NCBI GenBank assembly: GCA_021841005.1
Contig: JAKBVZ010000018.1
Span: forward strand, 1 to 64,000
DNA from: Actinomycetes bacterium
GTDB lineage: Bacteria > Actinomycetota > Acidimicrobiia > Acidimicrobiales > JAMCPL01
Direction of reading: 5' to 3'
Length of the DNA: 64,000 nt
The notes beneath the pieces are model-generated. The model did not search any database and was not told the DNA's origin. It saw only the letters and a list, made by a program, of their open reading frames with translations. The first letter of the stretch is position 1. Each line of letters opens with the position of its first letter. The position numbers were made by a program, and so were the translations under genes. Shown one piece after another: positions 47,252 to 55,892 of this stretch.

Positions 47252-47923
47252 ATGACCTTATCGAACCGTATAAGCAAACATCCCGAACCACTTTCTACCG
47301 AGCAACCTAGGTTTGCGGTTGGAACTTACGGGGAAAAGCTTGCCTCCCTTCAAAGAGCTCACCTTGCATGTAGGGCGTGCGTGGATGCCGGCTTACTGGG
47401 CGTAGCGGCGCCGGTATTCTCGGGATCTGTGCTGTCAAGGATCGTCCTCATAGGGCAAGCTCCAGGAGCTGTCGAGGTGGAGACGAGAACGCCTTTCAGC
47501 GGCAGGGCCGGACGCACGCTCATGCGGTGGCTCGTAGACGCAGGATTCCAAGACGAAGCGGAAATCCGTCAACGGATCTATTTCACTTCAGTGACGACCT
47601 GCTTTCCAGGAAAGGCGCGCTCCGGCGACCGTAAGCCTACGGCAAGGGAGATCGAGCTCTGCAGCCATTGGCGGGACTCTGCTCTCGAGCTGCTTGACCC
47701 AACGCTGGTCATTCTTGTGGGGACGCTTGCACTCGGTGAATACCTACCCGATCTGACCCTAGACAACGCAGTAGGTCGCCTCTGGACCGATCCGGTCTTA
47801 ACCCATCGGCAGTACCTGGTACTGCCTCATCCATCCGGGCAGAGCCGCTGGCTCAATTCTGACGATCACCGTAAAATGCTGCAGCAGTCGCTGAACCTGC
47901 TCCATCAGTACACACGCCAGTAA
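47252..47923 (+). CDS. Uracil-DNA glycosylase family protein
   Basis: IVLIGQAPGAVEVETRTPFSGRAGRTLMRWL; YFTSVTTCFPGK; LVLPHPSGQSRWLN. Confidence 0.85.
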   Translation: MTLSNRISKHPEPLSTEQPRFAVGTYGEKLASLQRAHLACRACVDAGLLGVAAPVFSGSVLSRIVLIGQAPGAVEVETRTPFSGRAGRTLMRWLVDAGFQDEAEIRQRIYFTSVTTCFPGKARSGDRKPTAREIELCSHWRDSALELLDPTLVILVGTLALGEYLPDLTLDNAVGRLWTDPVLTHRQYLVLPHPSGQSRWLNSDDHRKMLQQSLNLLHQYTRQ

Positions 47924-48020
47924 ACCGTAAGGCGCCAGACAATGCCTGCGGCCTAGGTTGGACAGCTCCTTGACGGCCTGTACTCCCACCGGAACCAGCT
48001 GCCCAGGCCCTCGGCTGACC

Positions 48021-49259
48021 TCATGCACGGGGAAACGGATCTCGCGCCCTGCTGGTCAGTCTACGCAAACCGCGAGCCATCCTGTACACCCGAGAGAACA
48101 GCCAGGGATGTCCAGCGAGCAAAAGGATGCTTCTCACTGCTAACGCGGGTTGCATGAGCCGCCCAAAACGCTCAATTGCATCATACACGCGGGCGATATT
48201 ATCCTGCCCACCCTCTCCCTGGCCCACCCGCCACTCGTCCCGTTCCTGACTGCCCTGCTCCAGAAGTGAGCTATAGACGCCCAGAAAATGCCTGAAAAAT
48301 CGTGGAGCTATATAATCCCTCACGTAAAACTGCTGAAGGCTAGGATCGTCGGGGTACTCTGCAATCAGCTTCTCTGCATAGACAAGCCCGCTCTTCCACA
48401 TGCTTGGAGTCCATGACGAACTCACTGCATGGATCCTCCACTGAGAGAGGGGCCGATCCACGTAGACCACGCCATAGCGACACCATATCCTCAGGAACAA
48501 ATCGTCATCTTCGTACCCGGATAAGCGCTGATCGAAACCGCCTACATCCTCCCACGCACTCTTTGCCATGAGGGATGCAGATGGCAAGATATACATATTC
48601 TTTCCCAAACAATCAGCTAAGCTCGTCTTAGGCTGTGGAGAGTGCAGATGATCAAGGGCACGCTCCACTACCATGTTCCCAAAATCGTCTATCACGTCGA
48701 GATTGCTATAAGACAGCCCGACATGACTGCTGGGTTCGAACGACTGTGCAAGTATCTCCAGGTGCTCTGGATACCAGCGATCATCCTGGTCAAGAAGAGC
48801 AATTAGATCGCCTCGTGCCTGGCTTATCCCGTAGTTACGAGCGGATGATTGGCCGCCATTCTCTTTGCGCATGAAACGCACCGGAAGTGCAATAGATACA
48901 TCGTACTGATATGCTTTCACAATCCGCTCGCCGGCACCGCTATCGGTAGAGCCATCGTCCACAACCACCACTTCCATGGGCAAGCAAGTCTGTGCAATCA
49001 CGCTATCGAGAGCATCTCCTATAAATGCAGCACCATTGTACAGTGGTATCACTGCCGAAATATTCACACCTGCACTCACAATTGTTCCAGTGTAACTGCT
49101 GGGGGACGATATAGGACATCTTTCTGAACGTCGCAGGAGCGCAATTCTCGCATGTAAAGACAGGTCAAGCAACCTCGGGAATCGAGCGTCGCGGACGGCC
49201 TTTGAGGTTGCCAGGCTTTCGGTTGAGTGACTGCCTGCCCGTTCATCTCCCGCTGGCAT
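48021..49259 (-). CDS. GT2-family glycosyltransferase
   Basis: ISAVIPLYNGAAFIGDALDSVIAQTCLPMEVVVVDDGSTDSG; LIALLDQDDRWYP; start likely internal. Confidence 0.88.
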   Translation of the reverse strand: MPAGDERAGSHSTESLATSKAVRDARFPRLLDLSLHARIALLRRSERCPISSPSSYTGTIVSAGVNISAVIPLYNGAAFIGDALDSVIAQTCLPMEVVVVDDGSTDSGAGERIVKAYQYDVSIALPVRFMRKENGGQSSARNYGISQARGDLIALLDQDDRWYPEHLEILAQSFEPSSHVGLSYSNLDVIDDFGNMVVERALDHLHSPQPKTSLADCLGKNMYILPSASLMAKSAWEDVGGFDQRLSGYEDDDLFLRIWCRYGVVYVDRPLSQWRIHAVSSSWTPSMWKSGLVYAEKLIAEYPDDPSLQQFYVRDYIAPRFFRHFLGVYSSLLEQGSQERDEWRVGQGEGGQDNIARVYDAIERFGRLMQPALAVRSILLLAGHPWLFSRVYRMARGLRRLTSRARDPFPRA

Positions 49260-49328
49260 CTTAGCAAGTGCCGGGTTGGCATGGCCACTGCTTACCAGCC
49301 CATGCGCCTCCGCACAACCACGGATAAC

Positions 49329-51371
49329 TCAGCTCCTAGCCGGCCTGCGGAAAGACTGCAGCAGGGCTCGTCCATGGTCTGTGATAATCCTGGCAGGAGC
49401 AGTCAACCTCCAGGAAGTGGAGCCCTCGATCTCATGCACACGTTGACGTAACGACTCATTAGCTGCACTGATATGCTCGACTTCCCTCAGCGAATCTCTC
49501 GTCCGTACCAGCTCGTCTTGATCGTTGACCAGTGCAAGCAGCGCACCCTTAAACGATGCGATCGTATCTGCCCACGACCACATCCCAGTATCCGCTACCC
49601 CAGTATCCGCTACCCCAGTATCCGCTACCCCAGTATCCGCTACCAGCACCCCCGGCCCAGTATCCTGAGCTGGCTCGGCATGCAGAATTGATCGCACCGT
49701 CTCCACCAGATCGTCGTCAGAGCGTACCGGATGGATCAGCGAAGCCCACCTGGTACCCTTCAGATGACCCAGAACCTCTCTGGTGACATCGCTGGCCCAG
49801 CATACAACTGGCCTTTCGTTGCCGATAGAACGCATGATTGGAAAACCAAACCCCTCGTATACCGATGGAAATACGACCATCTGAGCATCGCGATAGATGG
49901 AAGCCACCCTGGAATCGCTCAGGGCACCAGACTTCAAGGGCACGACTCCAGATGGAGACTTGCCCTGATACCCGAGCGCAATGACTGTACGATCAGGGAA
50001 CGCACTTGCCAGGAGATCAGTGATTGGATTTACACGCTTGTGCACCAACTTGTTTCCGACGACAAAGATAGTGCCGGCCCTGCCGGGCTTGCTGCGATGG
50101 ACCCTGCTTGCCATAGCGTAGCTGTACTCGTCCGGATTGCATGAGGGCATCGCCACAAAATCGTGATTCGCTAGTGATCTCGAGAAACGACGGTAAAAGC
50201 TTTCCATGGATGAACGGGTGAGGAATCCTATTGCCGATGCATGCTGCGCCGTGAAATCCCATAGCTCCCTCAATCCAGGATTGTCCTGTTCAAGATAGCG
50301 GCAATCGGCGGCTATGCTGTCCAGGAAGTAGAATACGTGGCAGGCAGCGGCCGGCCAGATATCCAGCAGTTCCGTCCAGGAAAAAGGCTGGTGCATCAGT
50401 AACCAGATCGAATACACCCTGTCGGGTCGTTCCATTGGAGACTGCACCTCGTAACGTGACAGGACCGCGTCCAGTCCATGGTAACGCAAGGCACTCGTGT
50501 GTGCCCTCACCGTTGTGTCAATAGAATCGTTCCAATCTTCTGACCCTGCCATGGCGGCAACTACTGCTCTGACAAGTTCACTCGTGCCATTGTGGGAATA
50601 TGTCAGGAAGCTCAGATCGAGCAACAGAGACGGTCGGTTACGTTCCGAAACGTTGATCCAGGCAAGACGCTCGACCCGACCAACGGACCCTACGGTCGGA
50701 TAAGTGACTGCCGTGAAAGTGTCCTGATCGACGCTGAAGTAAGTGATGTGCGCTCGGTCAGCAAACAGTGCAAGGAATCCGAAGCCGTTGGCACGCATAA
50801 TAAAATCGTCCATTGCCTGATCCAGCATCCCCTCGAACCGCTCGTCGAGCAGCCCGGCAACCTCGATCACAGCGTTCCGTATTAGTAAGCAGCCCGACGG
50901 CACCTGCGGAACGATCCGCCAACGAGACAATATCGAACCGAGCACTCCAAGTTCTCCAACGCCTTGTCCGGCACGCAGGCCAGAAGGAGCTACAAAACCG
51001 AACTTCTCGTCCTGCTCGAGCACGTCAAGCATCTCGGCAAGCGATCCTGGCTCGAAGGCGGCCTCCGGTTGTATCACCAGCACGTGCGCATTCTCATCCC
51101 TGGCCTGATCTAGGCACTGATTCATCGACCGAATAAGTGCATTCCGGGTCGACCTGATCACGTCCACCACCACCCCGGAAGCCCCAAGCGCAGAACGCAG
51201 CTGTTCGAACGATTCCGGTGATAGGGTTCCCCGGACACCATCAACCACGCTGCAGGATGCTACAGGTAACGCACTGATCTCGCTGGCAAGTGCCGTAATG
51301 TTCTGAAAGCCGGCTCCAAGCACATCAGGATCGCGGCAGGGCGGGACGATGATTGCCAGTGAATTATTCAT
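49329..51371 (-). CDS. Two-domain glycosyltransferase (GT2-like N-terminus, GT4-like C-terminus)
   Basis: LAIIVPPCRDPDVLGAG...; FVVGNKLVHKRVNPITDLL; MVVFPSVYEGFGFPIMRSIGNERPVV. Confidence 0.8.
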   Translation of the reverse strand: MNNSLAIIVPPCRDPDVLGAGFQNITALASEISALPVASCSVVDGVRGTLSPESFEQLRSALGASGVVVDVIRSTRNALIRSMNQCLDQARDENAHVLVIQPEAAFEPGSLAEMLDVLEQDEKFGFVAPSGLRAGQGVGELGVLGSILSRWRIVPQVPSGCLLIRNAVIEVAGLLDERFEGMLDQAMDDFIMRANGFGFLALFADRAHITYFSVDQDTFTAVTYPTVGSVGRVERLAWINVSERNRPSLLLDLSFLTYSHNGTSELVRAVVAAMAGSEDWNDSIDTTVRAHTSALRYHGLDAVLSRYEVQSPMERPDRVYSIWLLMHQPFSWTELLDIWPAAACHVFYFLDSIAADCRYLEQDNPGLRELWDFTAQHASAIGFLTRSSMESFYRRFSRSLANHDFVAMPSCNPDEYSYAMASRVHRSKPGRAGTIFVVGNKLVHKRVNPITDLLASAFPDRTVIALGYQGKSPSGVVPLKSGALSDSRVASIYRDAQMVVFPSVYEGFGFPIMRSIGNERPVVCWASDVTREVLGHLKGTRWASLIHPVRSDDDLVETVRSILHAEPAQDTGPGVLVADTGVADTGVADTGVADTGMWSWADTIASFKGALLALVNDQDELVRTRDSLREVEHISAANESLRQRVHEIEGSTSWRLTAPARIITDHGRALLQSFRRPARS
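49585..49645. repeat. 15-bp in-frame tandem repeat (cccagtatccgctac) encoding (VADTG)4
   Basis: Direct reading. Confidence 0.95.
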
Positions 51372-51437
51372 AAAAGATCCCTAGGCATGCAGCCGCCACG
51401 CCTGCCCATACCATCGCCCGGCTGCACTCTGACCCGC

Positions 51438-52637
51438 CTATACTCTCGCCTGGCTGAATCGCCAACGTACGCCCAGGCTGACCACCCCGGAAGTTGCATC
51501 CCTCCGTCCCGGCACCACCTCGAAACGGATCATACGCTCCCGGTGATCGAACGGATGCTGCAGCGAGGAATCGTAGAGAGAGGTGCTCAGGTAGTAGGTC
51601 CCAGGCAGCAAGGGCAGATCAGGTACGGTCAGGTCGAGCCAACCGTTACCCTCTATGCGCTCGGGAACCAGCCCGGCATCACGACCATTCACCCCCGTCA
51701 CCTCCACCCCATCCACCCGATGTATAGCCATGCCGAATACAGGCCGCGATATCATCTCATGGCAGTTGTAATATAAGCGAAAAGTGACCTCGTCACCGGT
51801 GGATATCTCGCTTGCCGGCGATCCCGCTGGGCCCAATATCTCTACTCGGTCTATCTCCGCATCGCCCGATCCCCATCTGGTCTCGGACTCCCCGCTACTC
51901 GGCTGGGCATGATGCACGCTGGCAAGATACTTGTCCACCACATCCGATGCCTCGCCCCTGGCACGCACCCTGCCCTCTTGCAGCCAGAGCGCCTCTTCGC
52001 AGAGCATACGGATCGATTGAAGACCGTGGGAGACTATGACTATGCTTGCACCGCTGTTGCGCAGGCCCAGGATCTTCTCGTCACACTTGCGATGGAAGTC
52101 CTCATCCCCAACCGCGAGCACCTCGTCAATCAGCAGTATCTCGGGGTCGACGTTGATCGCGACGGCAAACCCTAGACGCACATACATGCCGGTGGAATAG
52201 CTCTTTATAGGAGCGTTGATGAACTCCTCCACCCCGGCAAATGCCACTATCTCGTCGAACCGGCTCCTTATCTGCTTGGTGCTGAGGCCCAGGATTGAAG
52301 CATTGAGATATACATTCTCACGACCGGAAAGCTCCGGATGGAATCCTGTGCCCAACTCCAGCAGCGCTGCCACCCTGCCATGCATCCTCACCTGCCCTTT
52401 GTCGGGCTCCATGATGCGCGCCAGGCAGCGTAGAAGGGTGCTCTTTCCAGAACCGTTCGGCCCGATGACCCCAAACGTAGACCCCGCCTCCACCTCGAAC
52501 GATACATCTTGCAGCGCCCAGAGATCCCTGTACCGGGCCCGCCTACCGTGAAGTACTGCTGACTTAAGGGTCTGGTGGCGTTCGTCATACAGCCGGTAGT
52601 ACTTCGAAAGCCCCTCCACCTCTACCGGTGATGCCAT
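51438..52637 (-). CDS. Polysaccharide ABC exporter ATP-binding protein (Wzt/TagH-like, with C-terminal cargo-type domain)
   Basis: GVIGPNGSGKSTLLRCLARIMEPDKG, YSTGMYVRLGFAVA, ILLIDEVLAVGD. Confidence 0.93.
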   Translation of the reverse strand: MASPVEVEGLSKYYRLYDERHQTLKSAVLHGRRARYRDLWALQDVSFEVEAGSTFGVIGPNGSGKSTLLRCLARIMEPDKGQVRMHGRVAALLELGTGFHPELSGRENVYLNASILGLSTKQIRSRFDEIVAFAGVEEFINAPIKSYSTGMYVRLGFAVAINVDPEILLIDEVLAVGDEDFHRKCDEKILGLRNSGASIVIVSHGLQSIRMLCEEALWLQEGRVRARGEASDVVDKYLASVHHAQPSSGESETRWGSGDAEIDRVEILGPAGSPASEISTGDEVTFRLYYNCHEMISRPVFGMAIHRVDGVEVTGVNGRDAGLVPERIEGNGWLDLTVPDLPLLPGTYYLSTSLYDSSLQHPFDHRERMIRFEVVPGRRDATSGVVSLGVRWRFSQARV

Positions 52638-52719
52638 AGTACTCCCCTGACTCGTGACTCTCCAGCTGCCAACCGAGCTACTCCTGCACCCATCTCTGCT
52701 GCCACGATACCCATGACCG

Positions 52720-53547
52720 TTACAACTCCTCCGGCATGCGCCGCTCCATATGCTTGAAAGCCCAGTTACCGGCCCATAACGCCGCCACAGACCAGCAGAC
52801 CAGATATATCAGGCCATGCAACGGGGGCATACGCATATCGTAAAGAAGGAAGCGGGACACTCTCACAAACTGTGCAAGCGGGTTCAGTCCATATATGAAC
52901 CGGGCCGGGACTGCCGCTCCTGCCACATGAATGCTCACAGGTATGAGCGACGACGGATACACGACCGGAGCTGAGTAAAAAATCAGCTGGAGAAGGATTG
53001 TGACCACATACTCCAAGTCACGAAAGTAGACGTTGGCGGCGCTGAGAAACAGCGACAGCCCCGTCGTGAATGCAGTCATTAGAAGGAGAACGGCCATGAA
53101 CACAACCACCCATGGAAGCACAAAATACCCCATAGCCAGCAGTACGAGAATCAGCACCCCGTACCCTATGGCAGCGGTGATGAGGTTGGTGCCCACAGAA
53201 GCCACGACGAGCAATTGACGTGGGAAATAGACACGCTGGATCAGCGCGGCGTTCCCTATCAAGGTCGACATCGCGTTGGTGAGTGACATACTGAAAAAGT
53301 TCCAGAACAGCAGCCCGCAGATAAGGAAGAATATGAAGCCGTGAAGGCCGCTCGGGTCACCGGGAGTGATATGTACTTTGAGCAGGTATCGAAAGACCAC
53401 CGTATATATGGCCATCGTAGCGAGCGGAGTGATGAGCGTCCATGCCCACCCAAGAATTGACCGCCGGAACCTTCCTCTCAGATCCCGCAACGTGAGGTTG
53501 ACCAGCAACTCACGGCGATCGAACATCTCCTTTACTGTGGCAGGCAT
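52720..53547 (-). CDS. ABC-2 polysaccharide exporter permease (Wzm/TagG-like)
   Basis: NLTLRDLRGRFRRSILGWAWTLITPLATMAIYTVVF; 6 TM. Confidence 0.92.
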   Translation of the reverse strand: MPATVKEMFDRRELLVNLTLRDLRGRFRRSILGWAWTLITPLATMAIYTVVFRYLLKVHITPGDPSGLHGFIFFLICGLLFWNFFSMSLTNAMSTLIGNAALIQRVYFPRQLLVVASVGTNLITAAIGYGVLILVLLAMGYFVLPWVVVFMAVLLLMTAFTTGLSLFLSAANVYFRDLEYVVTILLQLIFYSAPVVYPSSLIPVSIHVAGAAVPARFIYGLNPLAQFVRVSRFLLYDMRMPPLHGLIYLVCWSVAALWAGNWAFKHMERRMPEEL

Positions 53548-53574
53548 ACTGGACTACATCATAGCGGACGCAAC

Positions 53575-53625
53575 GCGAAAGGCCTCCCAGACATACGTGC
53601 TCGCGCTCCGCCAGGTGGCGTGGAG
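53575..53625 (-). repeat. 51-bp exact copy of the 5' region of the sulfotransferase-like gene (54788-54838)
   Basis: gcgaaaggcctcccagacatacgtgctcgcgctccgccaggtggcgtggag at both sites. Confidence 0.95.
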
Positions 53626-53644
53626 GGGTGCTTCTGGTCAGTAG

Positions 53645-53855
53645 CCATGAAGTACTGCTGACTTCAGGGTCTGGTGGCGTTTGTCATACAGGTGTGCTGA
53701 CGGCATACGACGCTCCTGGAGCTGACTTCAGGGTCTGGTGGCGTTTGTCATACAGGTGTGCTGACGGCATACGACGCTCCTGGAGCTGACTTCAGGGTCT
53801 GGTGGCGTTTGTCATACAGGTGGTAGTACTTCAAGAGCCCATCCACCTCTACCAG
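53645..53855 (-). pseudogene. Duplicated 5' fragment of the wzt-like gene, internally amplified as a 64-bp tandem repeat (53657, 53721, 53785)
   Basis: Homologous to 52547-52637 (gaagtactgctgactt.agggtctggtggcgtt.gtcataca...ggtagtacttc.a.agccc.tccacctctacc). Confidence 0.9.
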
Positions 53856-54865
53856 CCATCAGACAGACGCTTCACTGCTTCACTCCAGGCCGGTGCCTGG
53901 TCTCCGGATTGAAGTACCACCGACGATTCGGATAGAGATCCACTGGCTGCGTCGAACAGTTGGACAACGTCGAGTGCAACTTCCTCCATGCTGAACGGGA
54001 CATCTAACTGTTGCAAATCACTCTCTGCAATATCACTAAAATCCGGTACTGCTGGGAGGTGGCTACCAAGCGTGGCAACCACCTGCTCGGCATATCTACG
54101 TTCTCTTGCAAGCATATTCACATCGAGCACCACGTCTACATAGGGCCGCGCTCTTATAAAGCTGAGGAGTTGAAACGCGACAAAGCATGAGAACAGCTTC
54201 TCTATTGGAACTGCGAGGGCGATATCCTTGGCGTGTAGGTAGCATTGGTCAAACGTGAACGTATCGATTCGCGGCAGGTCGAGCTTGTCTCGGACCGCCA
54301 TAGCCAGGATGTCATGCTCGGCGGCGGCAAGGCAAACAAGCGGCATAACGAGAAAATATGGATTGTCATTGTGCATGTGCTGGTCCAATGACGATGTCCA
54401 CTGTTGCATCCAGTCTCTAACTACCAATACATGAAGCGCACCGGGGAATTGTCGCTTCATCCATCCGACCCTGCCACTGGAACGACAAAACCCAAGTACT
54501 GCCATGCGATCACGGATATCCGCCTCGAAAAGAAGCCTGGCTATATACTCCTTCTGATCTTTCAACAGCTCATCTTGATTGCAGAAATAATTCTTCACTG
54601 AAAATGAGTCCCTATAACCTGCCACACCTTGAGCGGTCAGTAGCGGCTTGTATTCGAGAAAATACGGATTAGAAAGCTTCGGATGGCGCAAACCCGAAGA
54701 AATGGAATAATCGGACGTGAACTCATCATCAGCCGTTGCAAGATGTTCGTGAAACGGCTCATAATACGCGTAGTAAGCATCGAATGAGCGAAAGGCCTCC
54801 CAGACATACGTGCTCGCGCTCCGCCAGGTGGCGTGGAGAAACAGAGAAGTATGCTTAGCAGCCAT
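53849..54865 (-). CDS. Sulfotransferase-like protein
   Basis: SLFLHATWRSASTYVWEAFRSF resembles a PAPS-binding N-terminal loop; lies in the polysaccharide cluster; start placed at MAAKHTS. Confidence 0.55.
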   Translation of the reverse strand: MAAKHTSLFLHATWRSASTYVWEAFRSFDAYYAYYEPFHEHLATADDEFTSDYSISSGLRHPKLSNPYFLEYKPLLTAQGVAGYRDSFSVKNYFCNQDELLKDQKEYIARLLFEADIRDRMAVLGFCRSSGRVGWMKRQFPGALHVLVVRDWMQQWTSSLDQHMHNDNPYFLVMPLVCLAAAEHDILAMAVRDKLDLPRIDTFTFDQCYLHAKDIALAVPIEKLFSCFVAFQLLSFIRARPYVDVVLDVNMLARERRYAEQVVATLGSHLPAVPDFSDIAESDLQQLDVPFSMEEVALDVVQLFDAASGSLSESSVVLQSGDQAPAWSEAVKRLSDGW

Positions 54866-54920
54866 TGCTCTTGCTCTTGCTCTTGAGGTTGAGATTGGCA
54901 CCGCTGTTGCCATTGCTATT

Positions 54921-55019
54921 GCCATTGCTGGAGCTGCCCGGTGAGCTGGTACCGATACCGGTGCCGGAGCGGTTGCAATAACCCTGTAATGCCGATGGCG
55001 GCAATACCATCAGGTAGGT
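54921..55019 (-). pseudogene. Duplicated 3' end of the 822-aa membrane protein gene (99 bp)
   Basis: Near-identical to 55908-56006. Confidence 0.93.
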
Positions 55020-55411
55020 GAACACGCCTCTATGCCGTACGCCTCGGCGGCCTGTTTGAGGCGTATATCGTAAACAAACATGATGCCAATATCAGTGCTC
55101 ATTTCCAGCACCGCAGCGAGGTGGAGTGCATCGAGTGATCTCAGTCCAGATGGGTCAAGGTCGCCTGCTCTATCCAAGAGAGGATTGTCAATACGAATGA
55201 GGTTAATGGATTCGAGTAACCTTCTTGCCTTTCCTATGTACGTTTCATTTCCTGATCGTCGCAGTGCCCTGATTGTCTCTGTCCTTAGCAATGCGACCGA
55301 TACACGTTCAGGCCACTGGATGAGTGCCTGCCTGAGAATCTGCGATTCTCGTTCGGCAATGATGAGTTTGACAAAGGCAGATGAGTCTATGTAAGCAATC
55401 TTGTCACCCAC
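55010..55411 (-). CDS. PIN-domain toxin (VapC-like)
   Basis: AYIDSSAFVKLIIAE; SLDALHLAAVLEM; VYDIRLKQAAEAYGIE. Confidence 0.88.
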   Translation of the reverse strand: MGDKIAYIDSSAFVKLIIAERESQILRQALIQWPERVSVALLRTETIRALRRSGNETYIGKARRLLESINLIRIDNPLLDRAGDLDPSGLRSLDALHLAAVLEMSTDIGIMFVYDIRLKQAAEAYGIEACSPT

Positions 55412-55422
55412 GCGCTTTGGCC

Positions 55423-55708
55423 TTAATCTTCACTGGAACGCAACTCTTCCAGGGCATGGGATGGAAGCGTTGCGCCCTCTGGAGGGGCTGGCAGCGATGA
55501 GGCATCAAGAAGGTCAAGAAGGTCGTATTTTGCGGGTATTATTCGCCCTTCCGCAATCATCTGCTCCATTACGCCGGATCTCAGTGGAACAATGTGGGCA
55601 ATTGGATGGCCATGCTCAGTTACCTCAATGGTTTCACCTGCCATTACCCGTTTCAACACTATACTGGTCTGTTGGCGTAGCTCCCTTATACCTACACTGT
55701 TGTTCATT
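55423..55708 (-). CDS. Phd/YefM-type antitoxin
   Basis: MNNSVGIRELRQQTSIVLKRVMAGETIEVTEHGHPIAHIVPLRSG; immediately upstream of the toxin. Confidence 0.88.
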
Positions 55709-55892
55709 GAGTAACAGTGTAACACATAATCGCCATCAAACCTTCGTCACCATGAAAAGACTCCGTGCAGTGCACTAAGTGATCATTGATCTGCCTCCAG
55801 CCAATCCGAAGGTTACTAGCCCGCGACGATTGTCGACAGGGCGCTCGAATTACGAGCAGGAGTATGTCAGTGGCCATAAAAGTACTGCTGAT

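Noticed and set aside
53657-53823. Possible CRISPR-like array
   Set aside because: Head-to-tail tandem repeats without variable spacers; derived from wzt coding sequence
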